Part shown: one piece after another, positions 12,273 through 25,500 of the stretch | Position numbering within the stretch: the first letter of the stretch is position 1 | Layout of the letters: every line of letters begins with the position of its first letter | Source: Lonicera japonica | Taxonomy: Eukaryota > Streptophyta > Magnoliopsida > Dipsacales > Caprifoliaceae | DNA length: 64,000 nt | Direction: 5' to 3' | Assembly: GCA_021464415.1 (NCBI GenBank) | Contig: CM038471.1 | Location: 74,192,851-74,256,850, forward strand | The notes under the pieces: model-generated | The model's database searches: none | Seen by the model: only the letters and a program-made list of their open reading frames with translations | Told to the model about the DNA's origin: nothing | Translations under genes and position numbers: made by a program

Positions 12273-12920
12273 CTATGAAGCACGAATACGGGTATCAGAT
12301 ATGACACTACACTGATACGGTGATACGGTAAAATTAGAAAAATATAAGATACGATACGTCTTGGATATGGATAGTAAAAAAATATTATAATATATATATT
12401 TAATTATTCAGCTATAAGAATTTTATAAATTTATGAACAATATCATTAATATTCATAAAATTAAAACAAGCAACTGAGCAATTTTATTGCATAATAACTT
12501 AAAAGTAGATATAATATTCTGACTTAAATATCAAAAGAATGATAGAGATCGAACAACGATGATCGTAGATGAAGGATAGAGTGTTTTGATCGATTATTTA
12601 ATCTTCTGTTAAAAGGATTGACTTATTCACTAAATTTTAAAGGGAAAGCCCAAGTGGTTTTTATATTAAAGGAATTATTTGTTATTTTTAAAACGACCCA
12701 ATAAAAAAATTTACAAAACTTACCCCCACCGTATCCCGCAGGTAACCTTGTCGTATCTGCAAGTATCCCTCCCGTATCTCGTAGGTGTCCCTGCCGTATC
12801 CAAAATTTTAAAAATATCGAATACTCCGACACGTATTCCTCTATATCGGCGGCGTATCCATGCAAGATATATATCTGTTACCGATACTCCAACCCCAATT
12901 AAAGTATCCATGCTTTAGAG
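12273..12920. mobile_element. Non-autonomous hAT-like element
   Basis: Perfect 8-bp target duplication gtaaaggc at 12265-12272 and 12921-12928. Ends CTATGAAGCACGAATAC / GTATCCATGCTTTAGAG are imperfect inverted repeats. Repeated 'cgtatcc/gatacgg' motifs fill the subterminal zones. No transposase. It is missing from copy B and related at its tips to the element at 46785-47263. Confidence 0.75.
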
Positions 12921-13457
12921 GTAAAGGCATATATACATCATATACACACTAATACATTATATATAGAAAGAGACTAATTTCGTTATGTAGGTTAAAGTTG
13001 AAATTAACTGTGAAAGGTTGTTGCGAAATGAACCCTAAGGCGATTGATTATATGCGGCAGTGATCGATCTGTTAATTTTTTAATTTTGATTTAGAAGTTA
13101 AAGGAAACTTGGGAAAAAGACAAATTAAACCTTGAAGTTTGGGTGTAAATTCAATTTCTCCCATGATGTTTCAAAAAATGCAATGTTTTCTTTAAAGTTG
13201 TTACAGTGGTTCAATTGAGACCCTTGTCCTAATTTTATTAACAATTCAGTCAAAATACTTTATACTTAACCCCCTAAAACTTTAAAAGTAACACCAAACC
13301 CCCTTAATTTATATATTTTTTTTACATTTTAACTCCACCAATGATATATATACACACCCCCCTTCAACCACCCTGATCGCCGCAACACCACTTTCATCTC
13401 CACCTTGAGATGAGTGATTGGAAAATGAACATTATAGAACACCTTGAAATATAATTG

Positions 13458-13740
13458 TCATGGATATATATATATATATGTCTTGTATGTGGCTATATAT
13501 ATGTATGTATATGTGTACTTGTGTTGTAGAAAGAGAATGGAAATTATTATGGTTTTAGTGGGAGAATGGACGGAGGGAATGGTATATATATAAAGAGAGA
13601 AAGGTGGTGTGGAGAGAGAGACACATTTACATATATGTATATATATATAGAGAGAGGGGGAGGTTGGTGTAATTTGTGTGAGAGAGAAAGACACATTTGT
13701 ATGTGCACTCTGTGTGTGAGAGATAGTGAGAGAGATTGAG
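13458..13740. repeat. TA/GA microsatellite cluster inside the Mutator-like element
   Basis: Alternating (ta)n and (ga)n tracts ('atatatatatat', 'gagagagag') directly upstream of the captured receptor-kinase fragment. This could be its former promoter or 5' leader. Confidence 0.6.
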
Positions 13741-13759
13741 AAAAACAGAGTGCAGATTT

Positions 13760-14095
13760 TCTCTTTTCATTCGTCATTAAAACCACACTCTTTTTCTTCT
13801 TCGCCTTCTTCCCTCTCTTCACCGCCGGTGACGACTCCGGCAAAGCCTCAACACTCATCTCATGGCTAAATACTTCCTCCTTTCACTCTGGCATCTCCGG
13901 CGTCGGCGAAGCCTTCAAGTGGGTTTGTAACCGAAATAAATATACAATCAATTCCCCTTTAGATTTAGTTGCCGGCTAATTTCTATGTTTTTTGGCACTT
14001 CGAGAAGCTGTTAATCTTCGACGCGAACCTCACCAGAACAGTCCCCACTGATATCGGCTCGTGTACATCACTCTCCGTCATTGAGAAGCTGGTGA
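13760..14095 (+). pseudogene. Captured fragment of an LRR receptor-like kinase, 5' part
   Basis: One plus-strand frame reads a hydrophobic stretch like a signal peptide (TTLFFFFAFFPLFTAG), then DDSGKASTLISWLNTSSF, which resembles the LRRNT region ahead of the first repeats. A second block from about 13998 reads KLLIFDANLTRTVPTDIGSC then TSLSVIE, close to the 'ANLTGTIPxDIGxCxxLxVIDLSSN' repeat of RGF-receptor/RCH1-type kinases. Between them an intron-like or decayed stretch breaks the frame. No initiator Met, kinase domain or later repeats are present. It lies wholly between the long inverted repeats, so it was probably carried in by the Mutator-like element. Confidence 0.6.
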
Positions 14096-14545
14096 TGAAT
14101 CTTAACAAAAATGGAGTTAAAAGTTAAAAAAATATAAATTAAGGGGGTTTAGTCTCATTTTTAAATTTTTAAGGGGTTAAGTGTAAAATATTTGGACGGA
14201 ATTGTTAACGGAATTAAGACAAGGGTGTCAATTAAACCACTGTAGCAACTTCAAGGAAGTCATTGCATTTTTTGAAATATCAGGGGAGAAATTGAATTTA
14301 CACTCAAACTTCAGGGTTTAATTTGTCTTTCTCCCTAGAAACTCGCTCGACTCAATATGAATATGAGGCGCGCTTTCTGCAATCCATATTTGCTCACATG
14401 AAATTCACGTGCACATTTTAATTTTACTGCATAGTGCGAGTTTTTGTCGAACTCTCAATAATCTACTCTAAATCTAACTCGATTTAAGTTTAGAAATAAA
14501 AAATCCAAACTCATTTTGCTTTGTATACACATGAACCTAACATTT

Positions 14546-15043
14546 CATTTGGATTAAAGGAATATGGAGGAAAAAAAAGAATGGGATTAAAAATCACTTA
14601 TTTGAATAGAATTGTAAAGAGGAATGGAAATGAAACGAAAGGACGGAACGGAGGGAATGACGGATTGAAGGAATATGGAGGAAAAGAAACAAAAAAGAAA
14701 TGGGATAAAAATCACTTATTTGAATAGATTTGTAAAGAGGAATGTAAATGAAATAGAAGGAATGGGTCCCCAAAATTGGGAGGATTGAGAGAGAAAAGCA
14801 AAGATTTTAATAAAATATTTACTGTTCCAAAATTAATCCTAATATGTTAACGATATATTAAGCCAAATTCCTTTTCTCTATTTTCTTCTCTCTCTTCAAA
14901 CAAAAGTTTTTTCCATTTTTTTCTTTTCCATCATTAATTATCTAAATAACAATAAAATAAAAAACTATTAAATTCTATTTAATTCCATTCATTCCCCTCC
15001 TAATTAGTCATATCATTTCCATTCTCTCCCTAAATCCAAATGG
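14546..15043. mobile_element. MITE related to 9201-9636, with internal duplication
   Basis: Ends 'catttggattaaagg' and 'ctaaatccaaatgg' are inverted and match the tips of the MITE at 9201. A block of about 100 bp ('ggaatatggaggaaa', 'aatcacttatttgaatag') occurs twice, near 14560-14630 and 14665-14740. The right arm is pyrimidine-rich. Confidence 0.6.
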
Positions 15044-16561
15044 CTATAAAACCAACCTAACCGATTGTAATTTATGGTATTACAAGGAGTATTTGAAGTG
15101 AAAAATATTAATCTTGTGTAAGTTGGTTAAATATATTTTGTATAAAACCGAACCTGGCCAGTAACTAAAAAGACTCGCCCCATTTGGATCAGGCTATTCC
15201 TAAAAGTAATTTTCTTCACTTTAGAAGAGTTACTAAATATAAACATTTAATTTTAAATTAAACCCTTTAAATTTTGGGTACTTGCTAGAGGTAGTTATTC
15301 ATCCGGTGAAACTCTATTAAATAGAAAGTAATCTGAATCACCTCCCCGTTTTTACCTAAAACTTCATAAAGGAGTAGAATCAATTGGCCCTTCTAAATTA
15401 TCTTGAGAATATAAATTTGTTTTCAGCATTCTATAGATCCCAATATGGCACAACAAACAATGTTAAAAACCGTCCCTAAATCAAATTTTGGTACATAAAT
15501 GGATGCATCTAAATCTAATGCTGAAAATTGTAGAATATGCTCCGCAGATTGGATAATGGGCTATTGAAACATATTTCTTTAATTGATTTCATTGCCACAT
15601 TGCATGAGGAGAGCTTTCTGCACCATCCATACTCCTCGAACAGGTTGGGCGGGGAAACTTGCATACCATGAGAAATCAAACTTGTATCAGTTAACAAGGC
15701 AGTCGAACAAGCCCCCCACAAGAACACAACACCATAATCTTGTGCGGCAATTAATTTCAAATTCACAGCGTTTTCAAGAACTTGTTAATAGTTGACAAAA
15801 ACAAAGAAGCCTCTGATAGAGATGCAAAGGAAGCTGGTATGCACTCTTAATAAAAAAAATTAAACATTCTTGTTATAACGCAACAAAGCAATTCATCCTC
15901 CCACGTTAATGAAGAGGAATCACTAATACTCTTTCCGCCTCAACAGGGAGACATGCCTCACCGTAAGCTCATCCCATCCTCCCAAAGGCAAGAGAAGACT
16001 GCTGACCAGCAAATTATCCAGTATTGTTTTCAGGTTGAAGTCTTTAATAAATAGGGAAAAGGAATCCAAGGGTCTTCAAATTTTCTAATTTCTGACCCGT
16101 CACCAAAGACCTTTTCACTATTAGATCCTGACCCCACACTTGGCTAAATATAAGAGGAAATAGAACCTAACTTGACTCCAAAAAGAAGAGCCATGAAAAT
16201 GTTTTTCCGTAAAACTCTCGCAACCAACAAATGAGGAGATGACACAATATTGCAAGCATGCTATGCTACAATGGCGTGGTTCAATTCCGCAAGGGACTGA
16301 AACCCCATAGCGCACTCCTCCTTAATCTTGCACAGATTTGTTCCAATTAATCATCCTTCATTTTGCATCCGTTCTTAGTGGGATTCTACCAAAAATTGGA
16401 AGCTATATAGTTCAATTCATTGACCTGATGCCCACTTGTACACAATCAAAATTTTCTGAAGAACCTGCATTTCTCACACACCCACTTTAACAAACACGAG
16501 ACTATCTTTGGCTATCCGACTATGCACCACTTGTATCAAAGAAAGGAATAAAGGGGGTAGT
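15044..16561. other. Spacer between the two duplicated loci; unidentified short frames
   Basis: This lies 3' of the intact MED15-like gene. A minus-strand frame at 15515-15766 (83 residues, with VVFLWGACSTALL and TDTSLISHGMQ) and one at 16121-16315 look less low-complexity than their surroundings, but I recognise no family and see no splice pattern linking them. They may be a decayed gene or chance. Confidence 0.3.
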
Positions 16562-19500
16562 TCATAGCTTCTCCCAAGTCCCATATTTTGAGCTAAAGCT
16601 CCCTCCTCCCTTTTCTTCTGCATACTCACAAATAGCTGCACGCGCACAAATATCCCATGCTTTTGCTATATCTCCAACCTTCATGGCCTGCTCAAAGCTC
16701 CGGAGAAAGACTCCCAGCTTTGATTTTGCTTTCACCGATAGATCTTCGTTATCCATGCTACCATAATTATGTGTCCGATAACAAGGTTAAAAATAATTGA
16801 AAACACTATTGAATTTATGAGTTGGAAAAGGAGATGAGTTTTTGGTGAGATGCTCTATTACTTTTTCAGTTTTTCCATGGAATCCCATTCTTTGGACTAT
16901 GAGTAAGAAACTCTTTCCATGAAAAAGAGAAAAAGATGGAGAACATCTCACCAAATCCCTCATATCTTTTTCCAATTTCTTAGAAAACTTAATTTTTTTT
17001 TATCAAACAGACCTGAAGTATTTCAGGAAAAGGAAACTTTTCAAAAGAAACAATAAAACTAAAATAAATAAAACATTCAACTTGAAGATGTTGAGAATAC
17101 TATGACCGCATGTATTCAGAGTGGTACAGGAACATTTATGTTGTACCAGAGTAAATTTTAGTGATTACTCACCTGTTATCTGCCAATAAATCATCTAGGA
17201 TCATGGGGGAGCAACTTGGATAATTTGACGTAACAAGCAATCTTAATGGCTGCAAAGGAAACTGTATGGCCATAGAGCATAAAGTTAATATAGTGGAGAT
17301 AAAAACCGTACTTTCACTAAAAATACTGTTACGAAAATTTTTGAGTTACCAATTTCACTGAAGAGAGGTGCGCAGTTAAGTTTGGACTAGCAGTGATAGC
17401 ACGGAAAATGCACTCAACAATGGTCCCTTTGCTAACTTCCGTTAAAGAAGAATATGCTGTTAAAGCAGCACCTTCACCATCACTTATTATATCAACAACT
17501 GTGTCTATCAATCGCTGGTTTACTTCCCTTATTTCTTCCATGAGAGAATGATCGGCCTGCAAAAAAATGTACCAGTTTCTATTTGTAAGAAATAGATGAC
17601 ACTTAGACTAGATGATCAACATCTCAACTTAACTAAATGGGAGGTAAATAAAATGAAAGGTACACTTGATTGAAGCTGCCGGATTTTATTTTATATATTT
17701 TTAATTTGAGAAAACCTGCAATACCACATTTGTGGAGGGGGACTAATGTTGCACTTGAACTAGTGAAACTCAAAATTAAGACCTCCAGGTTCGGGTGGCA
17801 GTTAATACAGAGACAACCCATTCGCCCTGAAGTTACCGATTTCTGATGAATGAAGGGATACGCTTCACGCTTAGAGACCAACATTATAAATGCAGTTTAT
17901 ACTCTAGAGTGAGAAATGTACGTGTATGAAAATGTGCAGGGCGGCAAATACATGGAATAGTACCAAAAAAACTCGAAAATACTCCCTTTCCCCTAAATTA
18001 AGTGTCCAGTATTCCTTTTTAGGATATACCAAATTTAGAGTCTAATTAGAGAGATGGACCGCTTCAACATACCCAGAATATCTTATACAGAGCATTTAAA
18101 GAAACTGTGGATATATTAGAGTCAAAATAAAACTCAATGAATGGATAGGTGATAGAAATAACTTAATCGCACAAAAACATTGAGCAAACAAAGTATAATC
18201 TAATAGGAGAAAACTGAGCCTTTTAATAGAGGATTTGGCTCTTGATTAGCTTCTGGTTGGAGGTGGCACAAACAAGAGATACTATAGATTTAGATAGCAT
18301 CTCTTATTGTATTTTTCCTACAGCTTTTCCTCTGCTTTGTATTTTATTGTTTTGCTTTATTTTGGCTGTTTGGTCATTGATCTTTATTTGGTTTAAAGAT
18401 CAAGATGCAAACATTACTTGGTATAGGCATAGTATTTCCTTTTGTTTGCCTACTTTGTATATTTCTCTTATTAAGCCTAGTGGGTGGGCTTTTGTAACCC
18501 ACATTTGGATTTTTCACATGTTTTTAATGTATTACACTATTGCCTAAGGGCATAGTGGACCTTCTCCAAAAAAATTAGCACCAACTCTGACAACAATGCA
18601 ACAAATCGACACTTAATTAATTCTATCAATGTGCAAAGTTGATAGAATTAATATATATTTTTGAAGTTCAAAGATTGGATTGTGAGGAAATTCTGTTTAA
18701 GAAAATTGTAATCTTGGGAGCCATACCTCTACTTGAAACCTCTTGCAAGAAGAAATTGCAATTGTCTCTGAGGGTTCTGTAGTTATAAAGCGTCTCAATT
18801 TCCTTCTCCCAGAAAACATGCCTTCCCAAATGAAATATCCTCCTTCTAAACTACGACTACTTGAGGCTGCCAAATCCTCACCAACTAAAGATCGAGACCC
18901 ATTACCCGGTGCCGATCCTGCTGTTCTCTCAACCAAATTAACGACCCACTCCATTTCATTCAAAGAAGCACTTAATGCATTAGTAGACATAGATCCCACC
19001 TGAAATTTTTTAATAATGATAAATTAATTTACAATGGGGACATTCTGTATATCACATGAAATTTATATATATACTAGGTATTGGTCAATTGGAAAAAGGC
19101 ATTGATAGTTAAAAATAATAGTTAATGTGACTGTCACATTATAAAGGCTACAAACTAAAATTTAATTGAAGCTGATAAACTTTATTCACCATAAAACTAA
19201 CATTACTTTATGGTTGTCCAAAACATATATTTAAATAATTTTTTTATATAATTTTTTATTCAGCGATGACTATCCTTAATCTTGAATTTTTTATATTTAT
19301 ATAACACTACAACAAACTCTTCAATTAGTGACGAAAAATTTGTTCCGAAATACATTTTGTGCATAATGTATCCTTTAGCAACAAAATTCACAATTCGTCA
19401 CAATAGTTGCAACAGCCATGATATCTGTGAAGTTCCGTTACTAAAGGATGTTCCCCAAACGTGGGTCGAATTTTTTTTTGACATGGAGACTTTTAGTGAT

Positions 19501-22500
19501 CAAAATCTTTTGTGATGAAAATCATTTACTGACATACTTTTAGTGGCTACCATGAAAATATCTTATGTCAATAAAGATACTTCTAAAACAAAAATCGCAC
19601 TTTTAGCAACAATTTTTCATTTCTAATGGGTTTATGTTGCTGTAATGATATACATTATTATACTTGGAGTACCAGGTGGTGGTACTCTCAGTCCAATAGC
19701 AAACTGCCACATCACATGGGTTGGCCCCTTGCATGCAGGCTAGCTTAACCATAGGTCCATAGGTCATAAGATATAAAAGGGACACCTTCAAATTCCAATC
19801 ATGTAAGTTTAAACTAACCGCTTTAAGTAACCGCTGAAGAGGATCCTCAGTTATCACGACCGGTGTGGCTTCTCCTTCTTCAACAGTTGTATGTTCAACC
19901 CCAGAAGAAGAGCCCGCATTTTGAATTGGAGTGGCGGGCTTCAAAAGAGGACTTTGCAACGATTTGGGGTCTGTCTGCAGAGGTACTTGAGAAGAACCCA
20001 CCTCTAGAATTTGGGGCTTCCTGTTAGTCACCTGGCCCTGCTCTGCATTTTGATGCTTCAACAAAATGCCACCATTCACACCTAACCCATTTGTAGCTTT
20101 GATTTGCAAATTTTGTTGTTTCATTTGGTGTTCCTTCTGTTGTTGGACATGCATGCTGTGAAGTATATACGATTTTGTGCTTTGAGTTTGCGCGTTCATA
20201 ACAATATTCTGATGAGAAGTTGCATCCTCTAAAGAATCTTTAAGCTCGTGCTGAAGGCTTGTCTCTACGTTCTTTTGTGTAGAGTGATTCAAGTTTGTGG
20301 ATTGGAAATGGCGATTCATTTGGGGAGCTTGATGAGATTGGGTTTGTGGCTTTGAGTTTGGTGAATCAACTCCACAGGTTTGCTCTTTTTGCATTGAGGA
20401 GATGTACCTTTTGGGCCCGTACAACTTGAGAAGAATCGAAATACTTCTTTTTAGTAGGTCCAACTTCCCATTGAGGCATAGTGGTATCTTATCTTTGGAT
20501 AATTGTAAGATCTGTATCATTTTCCTTGCTATGCCCAAATGTGTGTTGACCATACCGTAATCCTCAGTCTTCGGTTCAAGGGAAGCAAGCTGGAGAACAT
20601 CAAGAGAAACATATATATATATACATATATATTGTTGCAATTAAATATAACAAGGAAACAACAGTCACTAAGGGCACCTAGACATTGCTTCCCAACAGCA
20701 CACGTATGCTTAAAAAGATTGTACACCTTGTCCGAAAAATAGTACAAGTTGTAGTGAAAAGTAATTCTTTGGTGCCCTTAGCAACCACCTTATTGAACTG
20801 AGCGGGAATGATCGAAGAGATGAGGAAGGTACCTCCCGATGTCTTATTTCTACCCTACGGAGTGCTTCATTCAGTTCCGTATAGTACGCGACCTTAATAG
20901 CTTTGATCTGCAAAAGAATTTAAATCATTATTCTTTCTGGTACATGTTATAAAATGAATGTCACACATAAACATGCAAAGAGATTTCAATCTACAAAAAC
21001 AGAAATACATGTGATTTCTTCATGCTTTGAATCCTTCCGTTTTCTACACAAAAAGGATTTTATAGAAGATGAGAACAATGTTGTCAAAATATGTGTCAGA
21101 TTTTTGAATTGTTTTCCAAAAATATAAGTATCACATATTGTGTATTGCTACGTAAAGATATGCTTTGATTTTCATAATAATAAATAATAACATCAAAACT
21201 GTTAAACAAGTCAAGAAGGATTGAATTGATTATGCCACACGAGATTTATAGAACAAGGACGAAGACTTACCACTCGATAGAACTCCTCGCGCCAATCATC
21301 TTCATTCTCTTGTCTTCCTTCCATTGTCGAATCTACTTCCACTAGAAAACAAAATTTAATAGTAATATTTAGCAAAACCAATCATTTAGATTAAGGTCGT
21401 CATTTGTCAAACCACCTTTTTGTCAACTTAAATTTGATAAAGTGCTTATTTTCTCTAATTTCATGTTTACACATACATCTTCTAAGCATTGTTTAAAAGA
21501 AAATACTAACAGTAAACATGAATTTGTATTTTTTCTGTTTTTGCACGTCTAGTGCCCCAGCGTGCCTTTGTATAATATGTCTTCTCAAGAAACAACACAA
21601 CTGGTTATATTCTAATGCAAGGTCCTAGGGACTAAATACTAATGTGACTTTGTTTTTCTTTTTATATAAGTATATTGTGACAAGATACTAAAGAGTAATG
21701 AAAATCTGGGGCTCTTTGGTTTGGGTTGAATAATTTTGATCTATGTACAAAACAAAACGGAGTAAAGTATTTTCACCTATTTTCGGTAAATTTTTGTTTT
21801 CATAATGATGTGGGGCTTTTCCATCACCTTGACACATAAGTGGTATATTGAAGTGGCAACATTTGACTGATTGACTGGGCCTAATGGAATGACCGACATG
21901 GCAAAGACGAACTCCGAGAGTGAAATATTGGGCCATAATCAAATGGCCCAACCCAGAAATATGAAGAGCTCACTTTGGCCTAAGTGATCACTCTGACCTA
22001 AATTAGCCAGGCCTAAGTGATCAATCTCACCTAAATTAGCTAGGTCTAAATGATCATCCTGGCCTAACTCAGTCAGGACTAAGTGATCACTCTGGCCTAA
22101 TTCAGCCATGCCTAATTGATCACTCTAGCCTAAATCAACCAAGCCTAAGTGATCACTCTGGCCTAAGAACTAGCTCGGCTTAGTCAGGGATCGGATTAAT
22201 TCAACTCAACCTATCAAGACATAAGATTACAAAAGGTGAATGGTATCTCCCGTACTACAAAGGACAAACTATCAACATGTACCAGCGCACGTCTCCTCTT
22301 TCCAACGTGGCATAACGACTTCATACAAAGAAAGTGTCTCATTAGCTCAAAGAGTTTATACTTTGCTCACCACTCCTCTACTCACTGTTGTATTATGATC
22401 CCCTCCACTCACTCTTGTACTGTTGTCCCCTCTATGTTTAATATAAATAGAGGGGCCAGCCTCATGTTTAAGCAAGCAATCCTTAATTTATAAAATATTA

Positions 22501-25500
22501 CTATAGAGAGAGAACTTTCTTCTTCCTTAGGAATAATAATTGTAGAAAGGAAAATTGTATATAAATGCCATCCATGGCCACTATGTACTCATCTATTTTA
22601 ATATAGCTCAACCCCATATTTTCACATGTGGACATAGTCCTCTCCCTGAGGCGAACCACACATAAATATTGTCTCCTTTGCATTATGCATACTTCATATC
22701 CATCTCTCTTTACTGTTCATGATGTGTTCTTTGATATCTACTCACTCCCTCCATGCTAGCATGGAGCTCATCCATTTTTAAGCATCATTGTTGGATTAAT
22801 TTTATATTAATACAATTAGGGACCACACATGTATATAATTAATGTGTGTGTTATCATTTATAAGCCTGAATTCAAGTGATCTAAATTGAGGTTTTAAGTA
22901 GGCTTCGGGGTATGTTTGTCATGGAATTAATGTGTAGATACCTATAGGCAATTTCTAATTCTATGAGGGACATAATTAGAAATAGTGGAAGTTGGCAACC
23001 GTTGCCAACCGCCACTAACCGCCACATATATATATATATATATATATATATCAATTAAGGGGTTATGGTCCCCAATTCTACCGACACAAAATATTCTCTC
23101 AATCCTCTCTTCGGTGAATTGTAAAGGTGTGTACGGAAAGAATTGGAAGGCCAAGGCCATTACTCGCTCGTCTTCCACTCGATCATTCACCGTTTCAATG
23201 AAGTCGGGTACGCTTCCATTATTAAGTGTTCATCTAATATTCATGGTATTGATATGGATAGATTAATTATGTTACAACAAGTGGTATCAGAGCCATCCAT
23301 AATCGATTCCTTGAATAATATGGTTTATATGTATAATACAGGAAGCATGATAATTTTTTGAAATATTTATTATACAATTTGAATTGTATGGATTAATTGG
23401 GTCGGTATGAATTAAAGCATTTTGATTAAACTGATGGATGGTTCACGGCATGTTTAATAATAAAAAAAAATTAAAAATTTGTTTCGGTTCAGGGGCATTC
23501 ATGCGAGGGCATTAATATATGATTTTGGTAATATATACATATATATGTCAAATTCACAATGAATGCCATAACATATTCTTTGCTTGGGTTTAAGATTGCA
23601 TGTGTACTTTAATTCTATTTTATCATGCTTTGATCTTGGTGCCCATGTTATATATTCGGAAATTAATAATATAATAATTGTTTAGTGGGCATATGTTGTA
23701 TTTATTTTGTGAGATATATGTATATATATTTACTATGCCTTGTATATATATATATTATACATGGATATGATGTGGGATATATATATTTGTATATGGTAAC
23801 GGATATATATGCTGCATTACATTGAAGTTTTGCATTTTAAAAAAAAATCCCCACAAGGAGAACAATTTTAGATATTTGAAGAAGAATATAAACAGTATTT
23901 TGCGCGTCGGAATTGTCACTGTTTTTGGCAGTGACAAGTTTGTCCAGAATTGTCACAGTTTATAACTGTGACCAGTTTCATATTGTCACTGTTTTCGGCA
24001 GTGACAAAATATCAAACTTTTCATTAATTACATGTGACATCTATTATTTCTATTACTTGTCTAAAAATTCTATTAAGGTTAATTTATACAAGATGTTACC
24101 AAATTTGATTTCTCTTGTGTAGGTAAAGAATGATTAGATGTTTGTATTTGTTTAATTTATGCAAATCTTAACTTCTTGTCAATTTAAAGACTGTTTATTT
24201 TCTATTCGACTTTAAGGATGGAATAGAGAGCATGTCAATTGTTCTTGACTATATAGACAAAAACTTGGCATTGAGAACGCCGGTAGATTTGTCTAATTGA
24301 CACTTTAAATCCAATTACGATTTTGCATCAAAACGGGATAGAATGAATCTGTACTTTTTGCCTCTCATCACTATAGTAGTTCTGGAATTATCCGGAATGT
24401 AAGGAAAGCGAAGTATGGATCATCCAGTTATCTCAAAATCGATGAGTCGAAACAATATGTTGCCAAAGTAACCTCTATTGCTAGATTTATTTATTTTCAC
24501 ATAATTGGAAGTGTATGCTTATTATTCATGCGGATACTGACCGGTCCAAAGGAAGAGAATTATTTGGCCGAATAATGAGCATACTTGCGGTAATAAATAT
24601 GAGATATTTATTAGGTTTTCCATGTGAATAATAACTGGCCCAAAGGAAGGTTATTATTTGACAGGATTTGACTTCTATATTTGATTACTGCATGAAGATG
24701 GCCACTTACAAATTGATATTTTTGACCAAAGCCATTAATATCAATGTTGTGCCAGGCATCTTGAGAAGGACTCCATTCTTGATTATTGGATTAAATGTTA
24801 TGTGTATAACAACTGTTATAAAATTGTGAGCATGTTGAATTGATATTCAATTTTTTTTTAGTTCTACTTTTATTTCTGCCAACATCGTTATAGATTTTTT
24901 CTTGAGGATATTGAGTTTGGGGGGGGGGGAGATAAGGTTTAAAATGTTGTCTTTAAGAAGTTATCAATTTACTTGTCAGATATTATTGATAGTAATCAAA
25001 ATTTTAATTCTGATAGACTGGTCAAGAAAGTTTTAAATAATTAAGAAAATCAATGAAATCTAGAATATCAAGACAACAATAAAGAAGCTTCCCAATAAAG
25101 ATTAACAATTTTAAAAAAGTCAAACTCAATTACCTCAAGACAAAATATTGTCCAGGAAACTCATATACATAGGCGTATATTAAGATGTTATTTCTCAATG
25201 GAAACATTGAAGAAACAACATGTACAGTGCAACTGTGAAGTTTAGTATCAAGGAGATACAAAATATACAGTTTGCAAATCAAGAAATCCATCTATGTGTC
25301 CAAGCAAGTTGCTTGTGATTAGTACTACATATTCCATCAATTTATCACCTCATACGGTTTTCGAGGCTAAGGTGATGGATGCTAGTATATACCATAAGAT
25401 CAGTGGGAGTAAATTGACATTCCTGGGGACTATGTAGATTGTATTCTACCTGTTGATAATGATATAGGTTTATCATATGAAATCGAGAAATTTCATATAA

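Larger units (their letters stand above)
13111..14335 (+). mobile_element. Mutator-like element carrying a gene fragment (Pack-MULE-like)
   Basis: Long terminal inverted repeats of about 220 bp: 13111-13330 begins GGGAAAAAGACAAATTAAACC-like and is mirrored by 14110-14335. Flanks share gaaact (left aggaaactt, right tagaaactc), a decayed candidate for a 9-bp duplication. The interior holds microsatellite-rich DNA and a recognisable LRR receptor-kinase 5' fragment (13760-14095) rather than transposase. Copy B lacks the insertion. Confidence 0.7.
1..14430. repeat. Tandem segmental duplication, copy A
   Basis: The order of exon remnants, introns and upstream flank here repeats that of 16562-34270. 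Matches were seen at the MED15 exons, at the SINE-like insertion in intron 8, at the intron-5 boundaries, in the flank at 6005-6300 (against 30110-30300), at 8230-8520 (against 32095-32340), at 11900-12260 (against 33340-33930), at 12960-13110 (against 33990-34140) and at 14360-14430 (against 34200-34270). Insertions present in one copy only interrupt the match, so they arrived after the duplication. Borders are approximate and the left border lies outside the window. Confidence 0.8.

Noticed and set aside
13458..13858. Minus-strand frames rich in Tyr/Ile/Ser
   Set aside because: Translations of TA/GA microsatellites; the sense of the captured fragment is the plus strand.
18242..18547. 101-codon hydrophobic frame
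   Set aside because: It lies antisense in an intron, has a T-rich composition that yields Leu/Phe by chance, and no family was recognised.
22985..23361. Frames repeated at 26820-27079
   Set aside because: They fall in the two LTRs of the same element and are duplicated only because the LTRs are.
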